This document shows, piece by piece, positions 34,740-45,668 of a stretch of 64,000 bases of DNA (position 1 is its first letter; each line of letters starts with the position of its first letter). Location: assembly GCF_029784155.1 (NCBI RefSeq), contig NC_073693.1:229045961-229109960 (forward strand), in the 5' to 3' direction. Source of the stretch: Uranotaenia lowii (taxonomy: Eukaryota > Arthropoda > Insecta > Diptera > Culicidae). Below the pieces are notes generated by a model. That model was not told the origin of the DNA. It did no database searches and saw only the letters and a program-made list of their open reading frames with translations. The translations under genes were made by a program, and so were the position numbers.

Positions 34740-36464
34740 TTATTTATTTATTTATTTACAAAGTATTCCGTCTTACGACATAACTTGACGAACATAATTC
34801 CTAAAACTCACTCGGTCCATGGCAACCGTTCTCCAATTTCTCGGGCACCCCACGTTCGCCAGATCACGCTCCACTTGGTCTAACCACCTCGCTCGTTGCG
34901 CTCCGGCTCGTCTTGTTCCTACCGGATTCGTAGCGAACACCTGTTTTGCAGGACAGTCGTCCGGCATTCTCGCAACATGTCCCGCCCAGCGTATCCGGCC
35001 AGCTTTCACCACCTTCTGGATACTGGGTTCACCGTAGAGTCGCGCGAGCTCGTGGTTCATCCTTCGCCTCCACACTCCGTTCTCCTGTACGCCGCCAAAG
35101 ATGGTTCTTAACACTCGTCGCTCGAATACTCCGAGTGTACGCAGGTCCTCCTCGAGCAATATCCATGTCTCGTGCCCGTAGAGAACAACCGGTCTAATGA
35201 GCGTCATATACAGGTTACACTTCGTGCGAGGGCTAAGTCTTCTCGACCGCAGTTGCTTGTGGAGTCCATAGTAGGCACGACTTCCGCTGATAATTCGCCT
35301 CCGGATCTCACGGCTGGTGTCATTGTCTGCGGTCACCAGTGAGCCAAGATAGACAAAGTCTTCGACTATCTCCAGCTCGTCGCCGTCGATCGTGACCTTG
35401 TTATTACTGGACAAGCGGGTTCGGTCGGTCTCGGATCCGCAGGCCAGCATGTACTTCGTCTTGGACGTATTAATCATCAACCCAATCCTTCCTGCTTCGC
35501 GTTTCAGTTTGCGGTAGATCTCCTCCACCGCCGCAGATGATCTGCCGACTATATCAATGTCATCGGCAAAGCAGATAAGTTGACTGGATCTGTTGAAAAT
35601 CGTGCCCCGCATTTCGCCCACCGCTCGTCGAATAACACCTTCTAGCGCCACGTTGAACATCATGCAGGATAGACCATCACCTTGTCGAAGCCCCCTGCGC
35701 GATTCGAATGAACTCGACAATTCACCCGAAATCCGCACACAGCACTGCGTTCCATCCATCGTCGCCTTGATCAGTCTGATCATCTTCCCGGAAAAGCCGT
35801 TCTCGTCCATGATTTTCCATAGCTCGTTACGGTCGATCGTGTCGTATGCGGCTTTGAAGTCGATGAATAGATGGTGCGTAGGGACTTGGTGTTCACGGCA
35901 TTTTTGGAGGATTTGCCGTAATGTGAATATCTGGTCCGTCGTAGACCGTCCCTCCATAAAGCCGGCCTGATGACTTCCCACGAATCTGTTTGCTTGTGGC
36001 GTTAGGCGGCGGAGTAGGATTCGGGACAACACTTTGTAGGCGGCATTGAGGACAGTGATCGCTCGGTAGTTCTCACAGTCCAATTTGTCGCCCTTCTTGT
36101 AGATGGGGCATATTACCCCCTCCTTCCACTCCTCCGGTAGCTGTTCTATGTCCCAGATCCGGACTATCAACCGGTGTAGGCAATCGGCCAACCTGTCCGG
36201 GCCCATTTTGATGAGTTCAGCTGCGATGCCATCCTTCCCAGCCGACTTGTTTCTATTCAGCTGGCGAATGGCTTCCTTAACTTCACTCATCGTTGGGAGT
36301 GGCTCGTCTTCGTCGTTGGCTACGCCGGCGATGTACCTTCCCCCACCGTCTTGATCTTCTGCATGTGCGCCGTTCAGGTGTTCATCGAAGTGCTGCTTCC
36401 ACCTTTTCATCACCTCACGATTGTCCGTCAGGATACCCCCGTCCTTATCCCGGCACATTTCGGC
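34740..36464 (-). mobile_element. RTE LINE, 5'-truncated, antisense in jockey-like LINE
   Basis: Bounded by a perfect 15-bp duplication CTGAACTCGACATAT. The 3' end, at low coordinates, carries an (AAAT)n tail, here TTATTTATTTATTTA, a common RTE ending. The 5' truncation falls at the start of the RT domain (AEMCRDKDGG). It is closely similar to the longer copy at 38935-43403, which shares the same family. Confidence 0.92.
34773..36464 (-). CDS. RTE reverse transcriptase domain, open frame without endonuclease
   Basis: An uninterrupted frame of about 560 codons covers the whole RT and C-terminal region. It is read through the 5' junction, so the first ATG (36474-36476) lies in the target duplication. 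Blocks in order: NRNKSAGKDGIAAELIK, CPIYKKGDKLDCENYRAIT, HQAGFMEGRSTTDQ, HHLFIDFKAAYDTIDR (first catalytic Asp), RRGLRQGDGLSCMMFNV, ICFADDIDIVGRS (FADD catalytic pair), GLMINTSKTKYM, VYLGSLV, VLYGHETW and IRWAGHVARMPDD. The endonuclease domain is missing by truncation, so it cannot retrotranspose itself. The lack of stops implies recent insertion. Confidence 0.9.
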   Translation of the reverse strand, partial: AEMCRDKDGGILTDNREVMKRWKQHFDEHLNGAHAEDQDGGGRYIAGVANDEDEPLPTMSEVKEAIRQLNRNKSAGKDGIAAELIKMGPDRLADCLHRLIVRIWDIEQLPEEWKEGVICPIYKKGDKLDCENYRAITVLNAAYKVLSRILLRRLTPQANRFVGSHQAGFMEGRSTTDQIFTLRQILQKCREHQVPTHHLFIDFKAAYDTIDRNELWKIMDENGFSGKMIRLIKATMDGTQCCVRISGELSSSFESRRGLRQGDGLSCMMFNVALEGVIRRAVGEMRGTIFNRSSQLICFADDIDIVGRSSAAVEEIYRKLKREAGRIGLMINTSKTKYMLACGSETDRTRLSSNNKVTIDGDELEIVEDFVYLGSLVTADNDTSREIRRRIISGSRAYYGLHKQLRSRRLSPRTKCNLYMTLIRPVVLYGHETWILLEEDLRTLGVFERRVLRTIFGGVQENGVWRRRMNHELARLYGEPSIQKVVKAGRIRWAGHVARMPDDCPAKQVFATNPVGTRRAGAQRARWLDQVERDLANVGCPRNWRTVAMDRVSFRNYVRQVMS

Positions 36465-36479
36465 TGAACTCGACATATA

Positions 36480-38300
36480 AAAAGACCAATACGCGCTGCT
36501 ACCAGAACGATCTTTATCGGCTACAGCGGAACCACAAGACCAGTCCGAAAAAAGTTTGGAAGCACGTTAAAACATTAGTGGACAGAAACAGGGCTTCCGT
36601 CCCACATGTCTCTGGACCCCAACACAGCTGATTACGACCTCGAAATTTGTTAACTCTTTGCTGGGAAATGCTCAGGCTTCTTTACAACTCGGGGCATTTC
36701 TTCAGAGTAACTAGCCAGGGCTGTCCGGAATATTTTACCTCTAGGTTCATCTTTGAATGGTTTTCTAATTGAAAATTAAGCAATCTTGAAAGCGATAGCT
36801 ATGTTGAAAAATTCTACCTGTACGGGTCCGGACGGTATACCAGCCACTTTTTTGAAGCGTTTTATTCTGATTTTGCTGACTCCCATCAAACATATTTGTC
36901 AATCATTGCTGGACAACGCAATTTTCCCCTCACTGTGGAAGGAAGCTCATATGTTTCCTGTCCACAAAAAAAGGGTTAAGAGACCACCGTGGGATATCAG
37001 CTCTTTGCGCGATATCCAAACTGATCGTTTTGGATCCTTTTTTCTTGTTTTGCAAGCCTCACATTTCCAACGACCATGGATTCATGCCTAGAGGATCCAC
37101 AACTACCAACTTACTGAGCTTCACATCTTTAATTCAAGACTATTTTGCCAGGAGGACCCAAACAGACGCCATTTACACTGATCTCTCTGTTGCGTTCGAG
37201 AAGGTGAACCATGATATTTCTAGCGCAAAGCTCGGACAAGGATTTTGTAGATCTCTACTGGATTTGTTCCGGAGTTATCTAACGGTACGAAAGTTATCCG
37301 ATCGAACTGGAGAATCCTTTTCCAGGCAATTCCCTGTCCCCTCTGGAGTGCCCCAAAGAAGACATTTAGGACCGACAATATTCGTAGTCTACTTCACTGA
37401 CGCACTCTCGCTTCTTAACGGCACAAAATGCGCTTATATTGATGACCTGAAACTGTTTCACGCCATAAACAACCAAGACGACATCGAATTTGTACAACAG
37501 CAATTTTCCGTATTTGCTCACTGGTGCAACATTAAATGTCTGCCGTTGAACCGCAGCAAATGCTCGGTTATATAATTTTCCCGTAAGCGGCACCCTCTTC
37601 ATGCGGAGTACATCCTTGGAAACGAAACGAGCGATAGTTTCGATGATGATGTTGATTTTTCAGTACAAAACATCCAGTTTTCCCATGCAAACATAAAAGT
37701 TCAAATTTACTCATTTAAACTTTACTTAAAAATTTTGCAAAAAATCATGGATGAGTTTAGACCAAGACGAAGCTTTTAAGACCCCAGGGTTTGAGGAATT
37801 CCAAAATGACCCCAAATCGACTCTGTCTAATGGACCACATCAACGATCTAGGAGTTATCCTCGATCAACGGCTGGAGTTCAAGACTCACATGAACTATGT
37901 TGTTGACAAACCTTCTAGAATCCTTGGATTCCCGTTTCGCATGGCCAAAGACTTCATAAACGTGTACTGCCTTAAAAGTCTTTATTGCTGCATAGTTCGT
38001 TCAATTCACGAGTGCGCATCAGCTGTCTGGTGCCTCTTCTATCAGAATGGAGCCGAACGAATCGAGGCTATCCAGTGGCCTCCCTACGTCACTTGAATTG
38101 GCACAACCCGTTCCGTCTGCTAAGCTACGAAAATCGTTGCCGCTTGGTTATGCCTCAAGTTCGTATAAACGCTACTCGCTAGACTCTCCTGAGCTGCTGG
38201 AGGGTGTCCTCTACGTTTTTAGGCAGCGCTACGTTCCCATTCCTCTGATCAACTATGAGGCCTATGTTGTCTCCTTGAGGTTAACCAAGGTTATTAGATC
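36480..38300 (+). pseudogene. Jockey-like reverse transcriptase region
   Basis: Continues the element after the RTE insertion. Readable blocks: CYQNDLYRLQRNHKTSPKKV, MLKNSTCTGPDGIPATFLK, FPSLWKEAHMFPVHKK, HGFMPRGSTTTNLLSFTS, YTDLSVAFEKVNHDI, VPSGVPQRRHLGPTIFVVYF, AYIDDLKLF (degenerate YADD, second position Ile), LPLNRSKCSVI, then after a short insertion LGVILDQRLEFKTHMNYVVD and SYENRCRLV. Several frameshifts and stops, and the changed YADD, mark it as dead. Confidence 0.75.
37647..37832. repeat. Shared repeat family A, copy 1
   Basis: GTTGATTTTTCAGTACAAAA through CAAAAAATCATGGATGAGTTT, CCCCAGGGTTTGAG and AAATGACCCCAAAT. The same order of motifs occurs at 48795-49075 and, inverted, at 45395-45668. 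It interrupts the jockey-like RT frame. Confidence 0.8.
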
Positions 38301-38462
38301 ACAAGGTTCTTTGACTTTGCCAGTAAGTAGGCGAGGAGAGCGCGGTGAGGTTCAGTGAGTTTGTTTGTAAACAACGATAAATTTGTTCGAGCTGAGGGCT
38401 TTGTTGGTAAACAAACTCCACGAACTCCACAGTAGTCAAATCAAAATGGCTGAATCAGGAGT

Positions 38463-38921
38463 TTTACATATCGTTACACCTCCTATATATACACACCTTG
38501 AGATTAACCACTCGCCGCAGACGGTCGAGAAACGCATCGTATGAGGCCCGAAGGTGTTCTTGTGGTATTTTATAACCAGGCTGCCACGAAATGTCGCTTC
38601 AGGACCTCCACACCTTCATGTTTCTTAGAGCAGACTTCGGCCTCCAACATACTCCAAACAGCGAAGTCCATAGGGTTCAGGTCTGGCGAACTCGCCGGCC
38701 ACTCGGAGCTCGAAATGAACTCTGGAAAATGTTGCGCAATCCAAAGTTGGGTTTTCTTCGCTTTGTGAGCCGGCGCCGAGTCCTGTTGGAAAACCCAATC
38801 CCAGGTACCAAAATGTCGACGTGCCCACGGTTCGATGATATTCTGTAGAACTAGTTTCCGATTTGTATTTTGGTTGAACTCCATCACGGGTGATTCCGGC
38901 CCAAACCATTATCTATTGCTT
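38463..38921 (-). pseudogene. Mariner-type transposase, C-terminal half
   Basis: DNA cut-and-paste transposase of the Tc1/mariner superfamily. Visible blocks: VWAGITRDGV, FQQDSAPAHKAKKTQLWI (second catalytic Asp), EWPASSPDLNPMDFAVWSML (third Asp), KRHFVAAW, then, after a one-base frameshift near 38570, KIPQEHLRASYDAFLDRLRR to a TAA at 38463-38465. Thirty-seven residues separate the two aspartates, the DD37D spacing of the maT-like mariner group. The N-terminus lies across the RTE insertion at 43417-43492. It is inactive through frameshifts and a large deletion. Confidence 0.8.
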
Positions 38922-38934
38922 ATATTGGACAGCT
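38922..38934. repeat. 13-bp target duplication of the RTE insertion
   Basis: ATATTGGACAGCT, repeated exactly at 43404-43416. Confidence 0.92.
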
Positions 38935-39288
38935 GGCTAGTGAACGGTAGACAATGTGCAACTCGAGACCCCATACACCCAACCTTCGGGTAGTGGTCCA
39001 TATTACCTCTTGTCTGCAACTCCGATTCTCTACCTCCCCGTGGTGCTAGCTGGGGTGCGAGCAACCTTAGCGGAGATCGGGTATCCAACCCCGGTGGATG
39101 CTTTGTCGCATGCAGACTGAGTCAGGGGGCTTCGTACGCGTCTGTTCTCCATGTCAGGGGCGGTGTGCGGAGTGCAACAGCGTCCTGGTGGTGTTCGAGA
39201 CCCAAAACCACAACATCACGACGGTCCTCCTGCGAGATAGTGGGGTTAGCTGCGGGCCTTGCGAGCCTGTGACTACAAAAAAACATAA

Positions 39289-40806
39289 TCAACGAACAAC
39301 GAACAACAAATTTCGGATGGAAATCGGCAAAGACCCACGCGACGAAAAGGGACTAGCGATTGGAAACTTGTAACATGGAACTGCCGATCTCTAAATTTTG
39401 TGGGCAGTACCCACGTGCTCTCCAACGAATTGAAGAGCCGCAAATTCGACATCGTAGCGCTACAGGAGGTATGCTGGAAGGGCTCCACGGTACGAACGTA
39501 CCCAGATGGTCGTGCCATCTACCAGAGCTGCGGCAACACACACGAGCTTGGAACAGCTTTTATAGTGATGGGAAAGATGCAAAAGCGCGTGATCGGATGG
39601 TGGCCGATCAACTCACGAATGTGCCGGTTGAGAATCAAGGGCCGGTTCTTCAACATCAGCATCATCAACGTGCACAGCCCTCACTTCGGAAGTACCGGTG
39701 ACGACAAAGACGAATTTTACGCGCAGCTGGAGCGTGAATACGACCGTTGCCCAAAACATGATATCAAGATCGTCATCGGGGATTTTAACGCTCAGCACCG
39801 CCTCCCACACAAGTACACCTGGAGATCACCGTACCAAACGGAATCACAGATCGACCACGTTTTGATCGACAGCCGGCACTTCTCGGACATCATCGACGTC
39901 AGATCCTGTCGAGGCGCCAACATCGAGTCAGACCACTTTCTGGTGATAGTGAAAATGCGCCCAAAACTCTCCGTAGTGAACAACACACGCAACCGGCGCC
40001 CGCCTCGGTTAAATATCGCGCGACTGAAGCAACCTGATGTCGCGGCAGACTACGCGCAATCGGTCGAAGCAGCGCTGCCGGCAGAGGGCGAGCTTGACGA
40101 AGCCCATCTTGAGGACTGTTGGGATACCATCAAGACAGCCATCAAAGGTGCTGCGGAGAACGTCATCGTTTATGTGGAGCGATCTCGACGGAACGACTGG
40201 TTCGACGAGGAGTGTAGGAGGGTGATGGACGGAGAGAATGCCGCGCGGGCGGCAGTAGTGCAAAGAGGCACCCGTCGAAATGTGGAAAATCACCGACAGC
40301 GGAAGAAGCAGCGAGTCCGAATTTTCCAGGAGAAAAAGTGCCGCCGCGAGCAGAAGGAGCTCGAGGAGCTGGAGCAGCTGCATCGTTCCCAAGAAACACG
40401 AAAGTTCTATCAGAAACTCAACGCATCCCGCAAAGGCTTCGTGCCGCAAGCCGAAATGTGCCGGGATAAGGACGGAGGCATCCTGACGGACAATCGTGAG
40501 GTGATCAAAAGGTGGAAGCAGCACTTCGATGAACACCTGAACGGCGCACATGCAGAAGATCAAGACGGTGGGGGAAGGTACATCGCCGGCGTAGCCAACG
40601 ACGAAGACGAGCCACTCCCAACGATGAGTGAAGTTAAGGAAGCCATTCGCCAGCTGAATAGAAACAAGTCGACTGGGAAGGATGGTATCGCAGCTGAACT
40701 CATCAAAATGGGCCCGGACAAGTTGGCCGATTGCCTACACCGGTTGATAGTCCGGATCTGGGACATAGAACAGCTACCGGAGGAGTGGAAGAAGGGGGTA
40801 ATATGC
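39289..40806 (+). CDS. RTE ORF2, endonuclease and RT start (truncated by insertion)
   Basis: The frame is open from just after a TAA at 39286-39288. No upstream ATG is obvious, so the start is unsure. Endonuclease blocks: TWNCRSLNFVGSTHVLS, FDIVALQEVCW, GTAFIVMGKM, IINVHSPH, IKIVIGDFNAQ, QIDHVLIDSRHFSD and ESDHFLVIVKM. A basic, Glu-rich linker follows (REQKELEELEQLHRSQETRK), then the RT start (NRNKSTGKDGIAAELIKMG and LPEEWKKGVIC). The frame breaks at 40806, where the R1 fragment was inserted; the rest of the RT resumes at 42043. Intact apart from this event. Confidence 0.9.
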
Positions 40807-41648
40807 TTAAATATTTGGGTGTGATGATTGACGACCGGCTCAGCTTTAAAAACCACGTTGAGTATGTGTGCAAGAAGGCGGCAACAGCAACGGCCGCACT
40901 CACGAGGATAATGGCGAACAACTCGGGGATCCGAAGTAGTCAGCGAAGGATAATTTCGAGTGTAGTTTCGTCAATCCTTCGATATGGAGGGGCGGCCTGG
41001 AAATCTGGTCTTAACATTCAGTGTAACCAGCAGAAGCTGAACAGTGTACAGAGGCGAATGAATTTGCGGGTCATCAGTGCATACCGCACCGTTTCGTCGG
41101 AGGCTGCATGCGTTGTAGCGGGAGTCATGCCCATCTCGGTTTTGTTGGTGGAGGACTCATATTGCTACGAAAATAGAGGCATGCAAAACGTGAGAACACG
41201 AGCCAAAGATAGCTCCATGGCTAACTGGCAGCAGCTGTGGGACAGCTCGGAAAAAGGGAGGTGGACCCATCGTTTGATCCCAAACATCAAAGAGTGGATG
41301 GAGAGAAAGCATGGCGAAGTGGATTTCTACATGACGCAATTCCTGACTGGTCATGGATGCTTCATGAAGTATCACCACAGGTTCGGACATGCGGCCTCGC
41401 CGGTCTGCCTAACATGCGGTGACGTGGACGAGACACCCGAACACGTGGTATTCTATTGTCCAAGATTTGAAGAGGAACGTGCCAACATATTCGCCGCCTG
41501 CGGACCAGAAACGACAGCGGACAACATGTTGCAGAAGATGTGTGATGACATTAACACATGGCAGGCAGTCAGTGATGGGCTCGCCCGGATAATGGCTGCT
41601 TTGCAAAGGAGTTGGAGACTGACGCAAATTGCAATCGACGTAGGATAA
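40807..41648 (+). pseudogene. R1-like ORF2, C-terminal end
   Basis: Frame from LKYLGVMIDDRLSF to a stop at 41646-41648, about 280 codons, with no internal stop. It begins after the RT catalytic core, so only the thumb and C-terminal region survive: KNHVEYVCKKAATATAALTR, ILRYGGAAW, RRMNLRVISAYRTVS, GVMPISVLL, and a zinc-knuckle-like CLTCGDVDETPEHVVFYCPR (C-X2-C-X8-H-X4-C). These are features of R1-clade LINEs. It cannot encode an active RT. The preceding C of the target gives the first codon. Confidence 0.85.
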
Positions 41649-42042
41649 CGCAGGTTAACTTTACTAAGCTTAAAGAGTCCGAAGCTATGGAATGAACTAC
41701 GCAAAACAATCAGCGTAGCCGATGGGACCACAACGTGAAGATGATGTTGGGCGGTCAGGATGATATTTAATTAAAATATGAACTTCTTGGCGAGTGTTGC
41801 GAAAGTAGCGCTATGCGTGAATTAGACACCCCCTTACCGAAGTATTGCCTTAGGGCAGGTACCGGTTTGGGAATTAGTCTGACGCCCCAGGTGGAGTTTA
41901 GGGCATATGTATATACGGATGAGTATATAACGAGTTGACCCATTGTTCCCATGTAGACACGGCACTCGACGTGCATTGGGAACAATTCGTAAAATTCCTT
42001 CTTCGAATTTACCACCTGGGTAACCAAAAAAAAAAAAAATGC
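40807..42042 (+). mobile_element. R1-like LINE 3' fragment nested in RTE
   Basis: The unoccupied site is known from the sister copy at 34740-36464: the RTE reads GGTAATATGC then CCCATCTACAAG without a break. Here ATGC is followed by R1-type coding sequence, a 3' UTR, a 14-bp poly-A tract (42026-42039) and a second ATGC. The 4-bp duplication and 5' truncation fit target-primed reverse transcription. It is not in 28S rDNA, the usual R1 site. Confidence 0.85.
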
Positions 42043-43378
42043 CCCATCTACAAGAAGGGACGACAAATTGGACTGTGAGAACTACCGAGCGATCACTGTC
42101 CTCAATGCCGCCTACAAAGTGTTGTCCCGAATCCTACTCCGCCGCCTAACGCCACAAGCAAACAGATTAGTGGGAAGTCATCAGGCCGGCTTCATGGAGG
42201 GACGGTCAACGACGGATCAGATATTCACATTACGGCAAATCCTCCAAAAATGCCGGGAACACCAAGTCCCTACGCACCATCTATTCATCGACTTCAAAGC
42301 CGCATACGACACGATCGATCGTAACGAGCTATGGAAAATCATGGACGAGAACGGCTTTTCCGGGAAGCTGATCAGACTGATCAAGGCGACGATGGATGGA
42401 ACGCAGTGCTGTGTGCGGATTTCGGGTGAATTGTCGAGTTCATTCGAATCGCGCAGGGGGCTTCGACAAGGTGATGGTCTATCCTGCATGATGTTCAACG
42501 TGGCGCTAGAAGGTGTTATTCGACGAGCGGTGGGCGAAATGCGGGGCACGATTTTCAACAGATCCAGTCAACTTATCTGCTTTGCCGATGACATTGATAT
42601 AGTCGGCAGATCATCTGCGGCGGTGGAGGAGATCTACCGCAAACTGAAACGCGAAGCAGGAAGGATTGGGTTGATGATTAATACGTCCAAGACGAAGTAC
42701 ATGCTGGCCTGCGGATCCGAGACCGACCGAACCCGCTTGTCCAGTAATAACAAGGTCACGATCGACGGCGACGAGCTGGAGATAGTCGAAGACTTTGTCT
42801 ATCTTGGCTCACTGGTGACCGCAGACAATGACACCAGCCGTGAGATCCGGAGGCGAATTATCAGCGGAAGTCGTGCCTACTATGGACTTCACAAGCAACT
42901 GCGGTCGAGAAGACTTAGCCCTCGCACGAAGTGTAACCTGTATACGACGCTTATTAGACCGGTTGTTCTCTACGGGCACGAGACATGGATATTGCTCGAG
43001 GAGGACCTGCGTACACTCGGAGTATTCGAGCGACGAGTGTTAAGAACCATCTTTGGCGGCGTACAGGAGAACGGAGTGTGGAGGCGAAGGATGAACCACG
43101 AGCTCGCGCGCCTCTACGGCGAACCCAGTATCCAGAAGGTGGTGAAGGCTGGCCGGATACGCTGGGCGGGACATGTTGCGAGAATGCCGGACGACTGTCC
43201 TGCAAAACAGGTATTCGCTACGAATCCGGTAGGTACAAGACGAGCGGGGGCGCAACGAGCGAGGTGGTTAGACCAAGTGGAGCGTGATCTGGCGAACGTG
43301 GGGTGCCCGAGAAATTGGAGAACGGTTGCCATGGACCGAGTGAATTATAGGAATTATGTTCGTCAAGTTATGTCGTGA
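42043..43378 (+). CDS. RTE ORF2, remaining RT (after insertion, one frameshift)
   Basis: Continues the RT of the RTE element. PIYKKG is followed by an extra A at about 42060 relative to the sister copy, shifting the frame; from MDCENYRAIT (42068) it is open for 436 codons to the stop at 43376-43378. Blocks: HQAGFMEGRSTTDQ, FIDFKAAYDTIDR, RRGLRQGDGLSCMM, ICFADDIDIVG, MINTSKTKYM, VLYGHETW and IRWAGHVARM. Catalytic aspartates are all present. The frameshift and the R1 insertion both inactivate this copy. Confidence 0.9.
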
Positions 43379-43416
43379 GACGGTATACTATGTAAATAAA
43401 ATAATATTGGACAGCT

Positions 43417-43492
43417 CACTTACTTTGTCCTTCTGCCGTTTGTCAGCTAGGAACAAGGCAACCACAGCGCTACGTTTCTGTTCGAGATCCAT
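43417..43492 (-). pseudogene. Mariner-type transposase, N-terminal end
   Basis: ATG at 43490-43492 opens MDLEQKRSAVVALFLADKRQ, then KDKVSE, the start of a mariner-type transposase. It would form the DNA-binding end, but the frame leads directly into the C-terminal half at 38921 across the RTE insertion, so about half the protein is missing. Confidence 0.7.
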
Positions 43493-45394
43493 TTTTCCGG
43501 ATAACACCTTATTACAAACGTTACACTTACATCCAATGATAGCTAAGACTTAATGTAAACAAAGCGACGAGGGTCGTTCAATACTGTTTCGTGTGCAACG
43601 AACATATACAATGAATCTGTCATCAAAATAGGTTGACAAACGGAACGGATATTTTGCGAACAGCTTTGGAGAGTTGAGTTTATTTTATGACCCCAAAAAA
43701 ACATATTCAAACCTTTTACTACACTACGCCTCTGTCAGTTACTTCACACTCTTTCGTGGTCCCATTCATTGTGGGGCGCTGGTTTTGCACTTGGACTCCG
43801 GGGTAAAATTAAACATAATTTTCCACTTTTATGAATTTGCATCTTTTTAACAATTTGCGTGCTCGCGTGAGACAGGAGCAAAGTCATTATTCCATCCACA
43901 CTTACTGATTCTGTCGCGGCCTAAACTTCGGTAGCTTGAAGAAGGGGAGAAAAAAAAAGAGAAGAACATTTTTATGTTTGAACATCCTTTCGTGCCCTCG
44001 GATGAGTGTTTGAAGTGAGAATTTGGACGTTACAGCGAATTTGTTTGATGTTATTGAATTTATACAATTTTGATTAAATCATTTGGATTGAAATTAAATT
44101 GACTTTAATTGAGTACATCGTTTTAATTCAAAATGATAAATTTAGCTGAACCTGCATTTTTTAGTTCATTTCATGAACGTGATGAGTAGGTAGTCAACTG
44201 ATGAATTTTCCTGAAACGTTCGATCAAAAATCACCCAAAAAGTCACTTTCAACCATATGTTTTTAACAACACATTTAACCTTGGCAGCTTCTGGGAACAA
44301 ACAAACAATGGCTTCCAGTGAACGTAGGTTGGTAGGTAATTGAATTATTAATTGCAACGCCAGCTAATTATGATAGAATAAAACGAAAATCCCCACACAG
44401 GGAAAAACCGAAGCCCCACATTAACGGAATTCCAGGTATATTTCATTTCTGTTGAGCGGAAGTGGACTATAAAAGCCACCGAGAGCAACGAGAAAGTGAT
44501 TAATTTGGGTTCAAAATGAACAAGTACTGCGTGGTTTTACGGTCTCAGGGGACATCCAGAAGGGTCGTTATTATTTTGACTAACGGGCGCAGCAAAAAAA
44601 ACCATCGACGGATCCCATGACTCTGGAGCTTACTGTGTAGAGGGGTTTATTATCGAGCTGAAACGATTTCACGAAAAGAACTTCCTCGTGTCAGAGTTTT
44701 TTTTTCATACTGATAGCTGTTCATGTGACGTGTGCTCTACATGACAGAAGATTCCATGCGTCAAATTGATATCATTTGCTGGCAGGAACCTTCCATGGAT
44801 GGGAGAGAGTAGATTTTACGCACTTGTTTATGTACTTTGCAAGTGGTCGTCATTGTCGTGTTGATGATGGTCGTTAACGGAAATACTTGGTAGGTACCGG
44901 AATCTGCGGCAATTCCTTGGCCGCGCATCAACTTACAACGATGAATGCCTTGACGCCCTTTGACCTGGCGCTGTCTTTTGGCTGGGGAAATGGGACCGGC
45001 CAAGGACCATTTCTCGCTTTACGAGTTTTCAGTTATTAAAAATAAATGAACGTGTGAGTTGGCTGAACCTGAAACGGCTGCAGATGATTTAAAAAATCAG
45101 TAATTTTTTCTACTAGAATTGTATTGGATTGTCTTAAGAGTATCTTTTAATGGAATTTCTAGGATAGGTTATCGGAGTAATTTTGTACTTTCGGATGAAA
45201 TTCGATGGTACAGATGTCTAATAGTATGATTTGAATGATTTGCAATTGACTCAGGAGTTGAGATGAGCTGAAACTTCGGAGATGTTCTTGTGCTAGTGAG
45301 TTTTTGAAAACTCAGAAAACCTTTTTTCAGCATAAAATCTAACAAAAATGTTTCGTGAAACAGCTTCGAAATGATGAAGATGGGCCCAAATAAA
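43493..45394. other. AT-rich DNA with one possible promoter
   Basis: The first bases should be the mariner leader and terminal repeat, whose end I could not place. No gene is recognised. CTATAAAAGCC (about 44467-44477) followed by ATGAACAAGTACTGCGTGG at 44517 resembles a short insect TATA-driven leader, but the frame closes after 34 codons. A minus-strand open frame at 44761-45003 has no known motif. Confidence 0.5.
44467..44519 (+). promoter_or_regulatory. Possible TATA box and start codon
   Basis: CTATAAAAGCC lies about 45 bp upstream of an ATG beginning MNKYCVVL, a spacing typical of small secreted or cuticular protein genes in insects. No signal-peptide-length frame or clear donor site follows, so this may be chance. 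Confidence 0.2.
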
Positions 45395-45668
45395 CCCGGT
45401 CAATCGATACTGAGCATTAGACGAGATTTGGAGTCATTTTTGAATTTCTGAAATCCTGGGGTTTTAATAGCTTCGTGTTGGTCCTAAACTCATCCATGAT
45501 TTTTCGCAGAATTTCAAAGTAACGTTTACATGAGTAAATTTGAACTTTTAGGTTTGTATGGATAAATTGAATATTTTTTACTGAAAAATAAACATCATTT
45601 TTATTTCTTCTGTGGAACCGAGTTTGCTAAAGAATTTTGTGCAAATTTATAAATTCCTTCACAGCAAA
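45395..45668. repeat. Shared repeat family A, copy 2 (inverted)
   Basis: Reverse complement of the family at 37647 and 48795: CCTGGGGTTTTAATAGCTTC, AAACTCATCCATGATTTTTC, GGAACCGAGTTTGCTAAAG. The most complete copies are this one and 48795-49075. Confidence 0.85.

Larger units (their letters stand above)
33400..38340 (+). mobile_element. Decayed jockey-like LINE, interrupted
   Basis: A non-LTR element whose endonuclease (33588-34610) and RT (36480-38300) are separated by an antisense RTE copy at 34740-36464. A second insertion, a short repeat at about 37647-37832, interrupts the RT. Ends were not defined. The endonuclease and RT style (LTETWLND-like block, YRCDRSPLNS, DLSVAFEKVNHD) matches jockey-clade elements. 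Confidence 0.7.
38935..43403 (+). mobile_element. Full-length RTE LINE, interrupted by R1 fragment
   Basis: Bounded by the 13-bp duplication ATATTGGACAGCT. Subtracting the 1236-bp R1 insertion (40807-42042) leaves about 3.23 kb, the usual full RTE length. A leader of about 350 bp precedes an open frame from about 39289; the 3' end is TGTAAATAAAATA after the stop. It is the same family as 34740-36464. Confidence 0.92.
38463..43492 (-). mobile_element. Mariner-type (DD37D) transposon with nested LINEs
   Basis: Transposase sequence on the minus strand occurs at 43417-43492 (N-terminus) and 38463-38921 (C-terminal half), with a full RTE LINE between them bounded by a 13-bp duplication. Removing the LINE joins the N-terminal 25 codons straight to the catalytic region, so most of the N-terminal half was already deleted before the LINE arrived. 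Terminal inverted repeats were not identified. Confidence 0.75.

Noticed and set aside
40009..40563. 184-codon minus-strand frame
   Set aside because: Antisense shadow of the RTE ORF2 linker and early RT.
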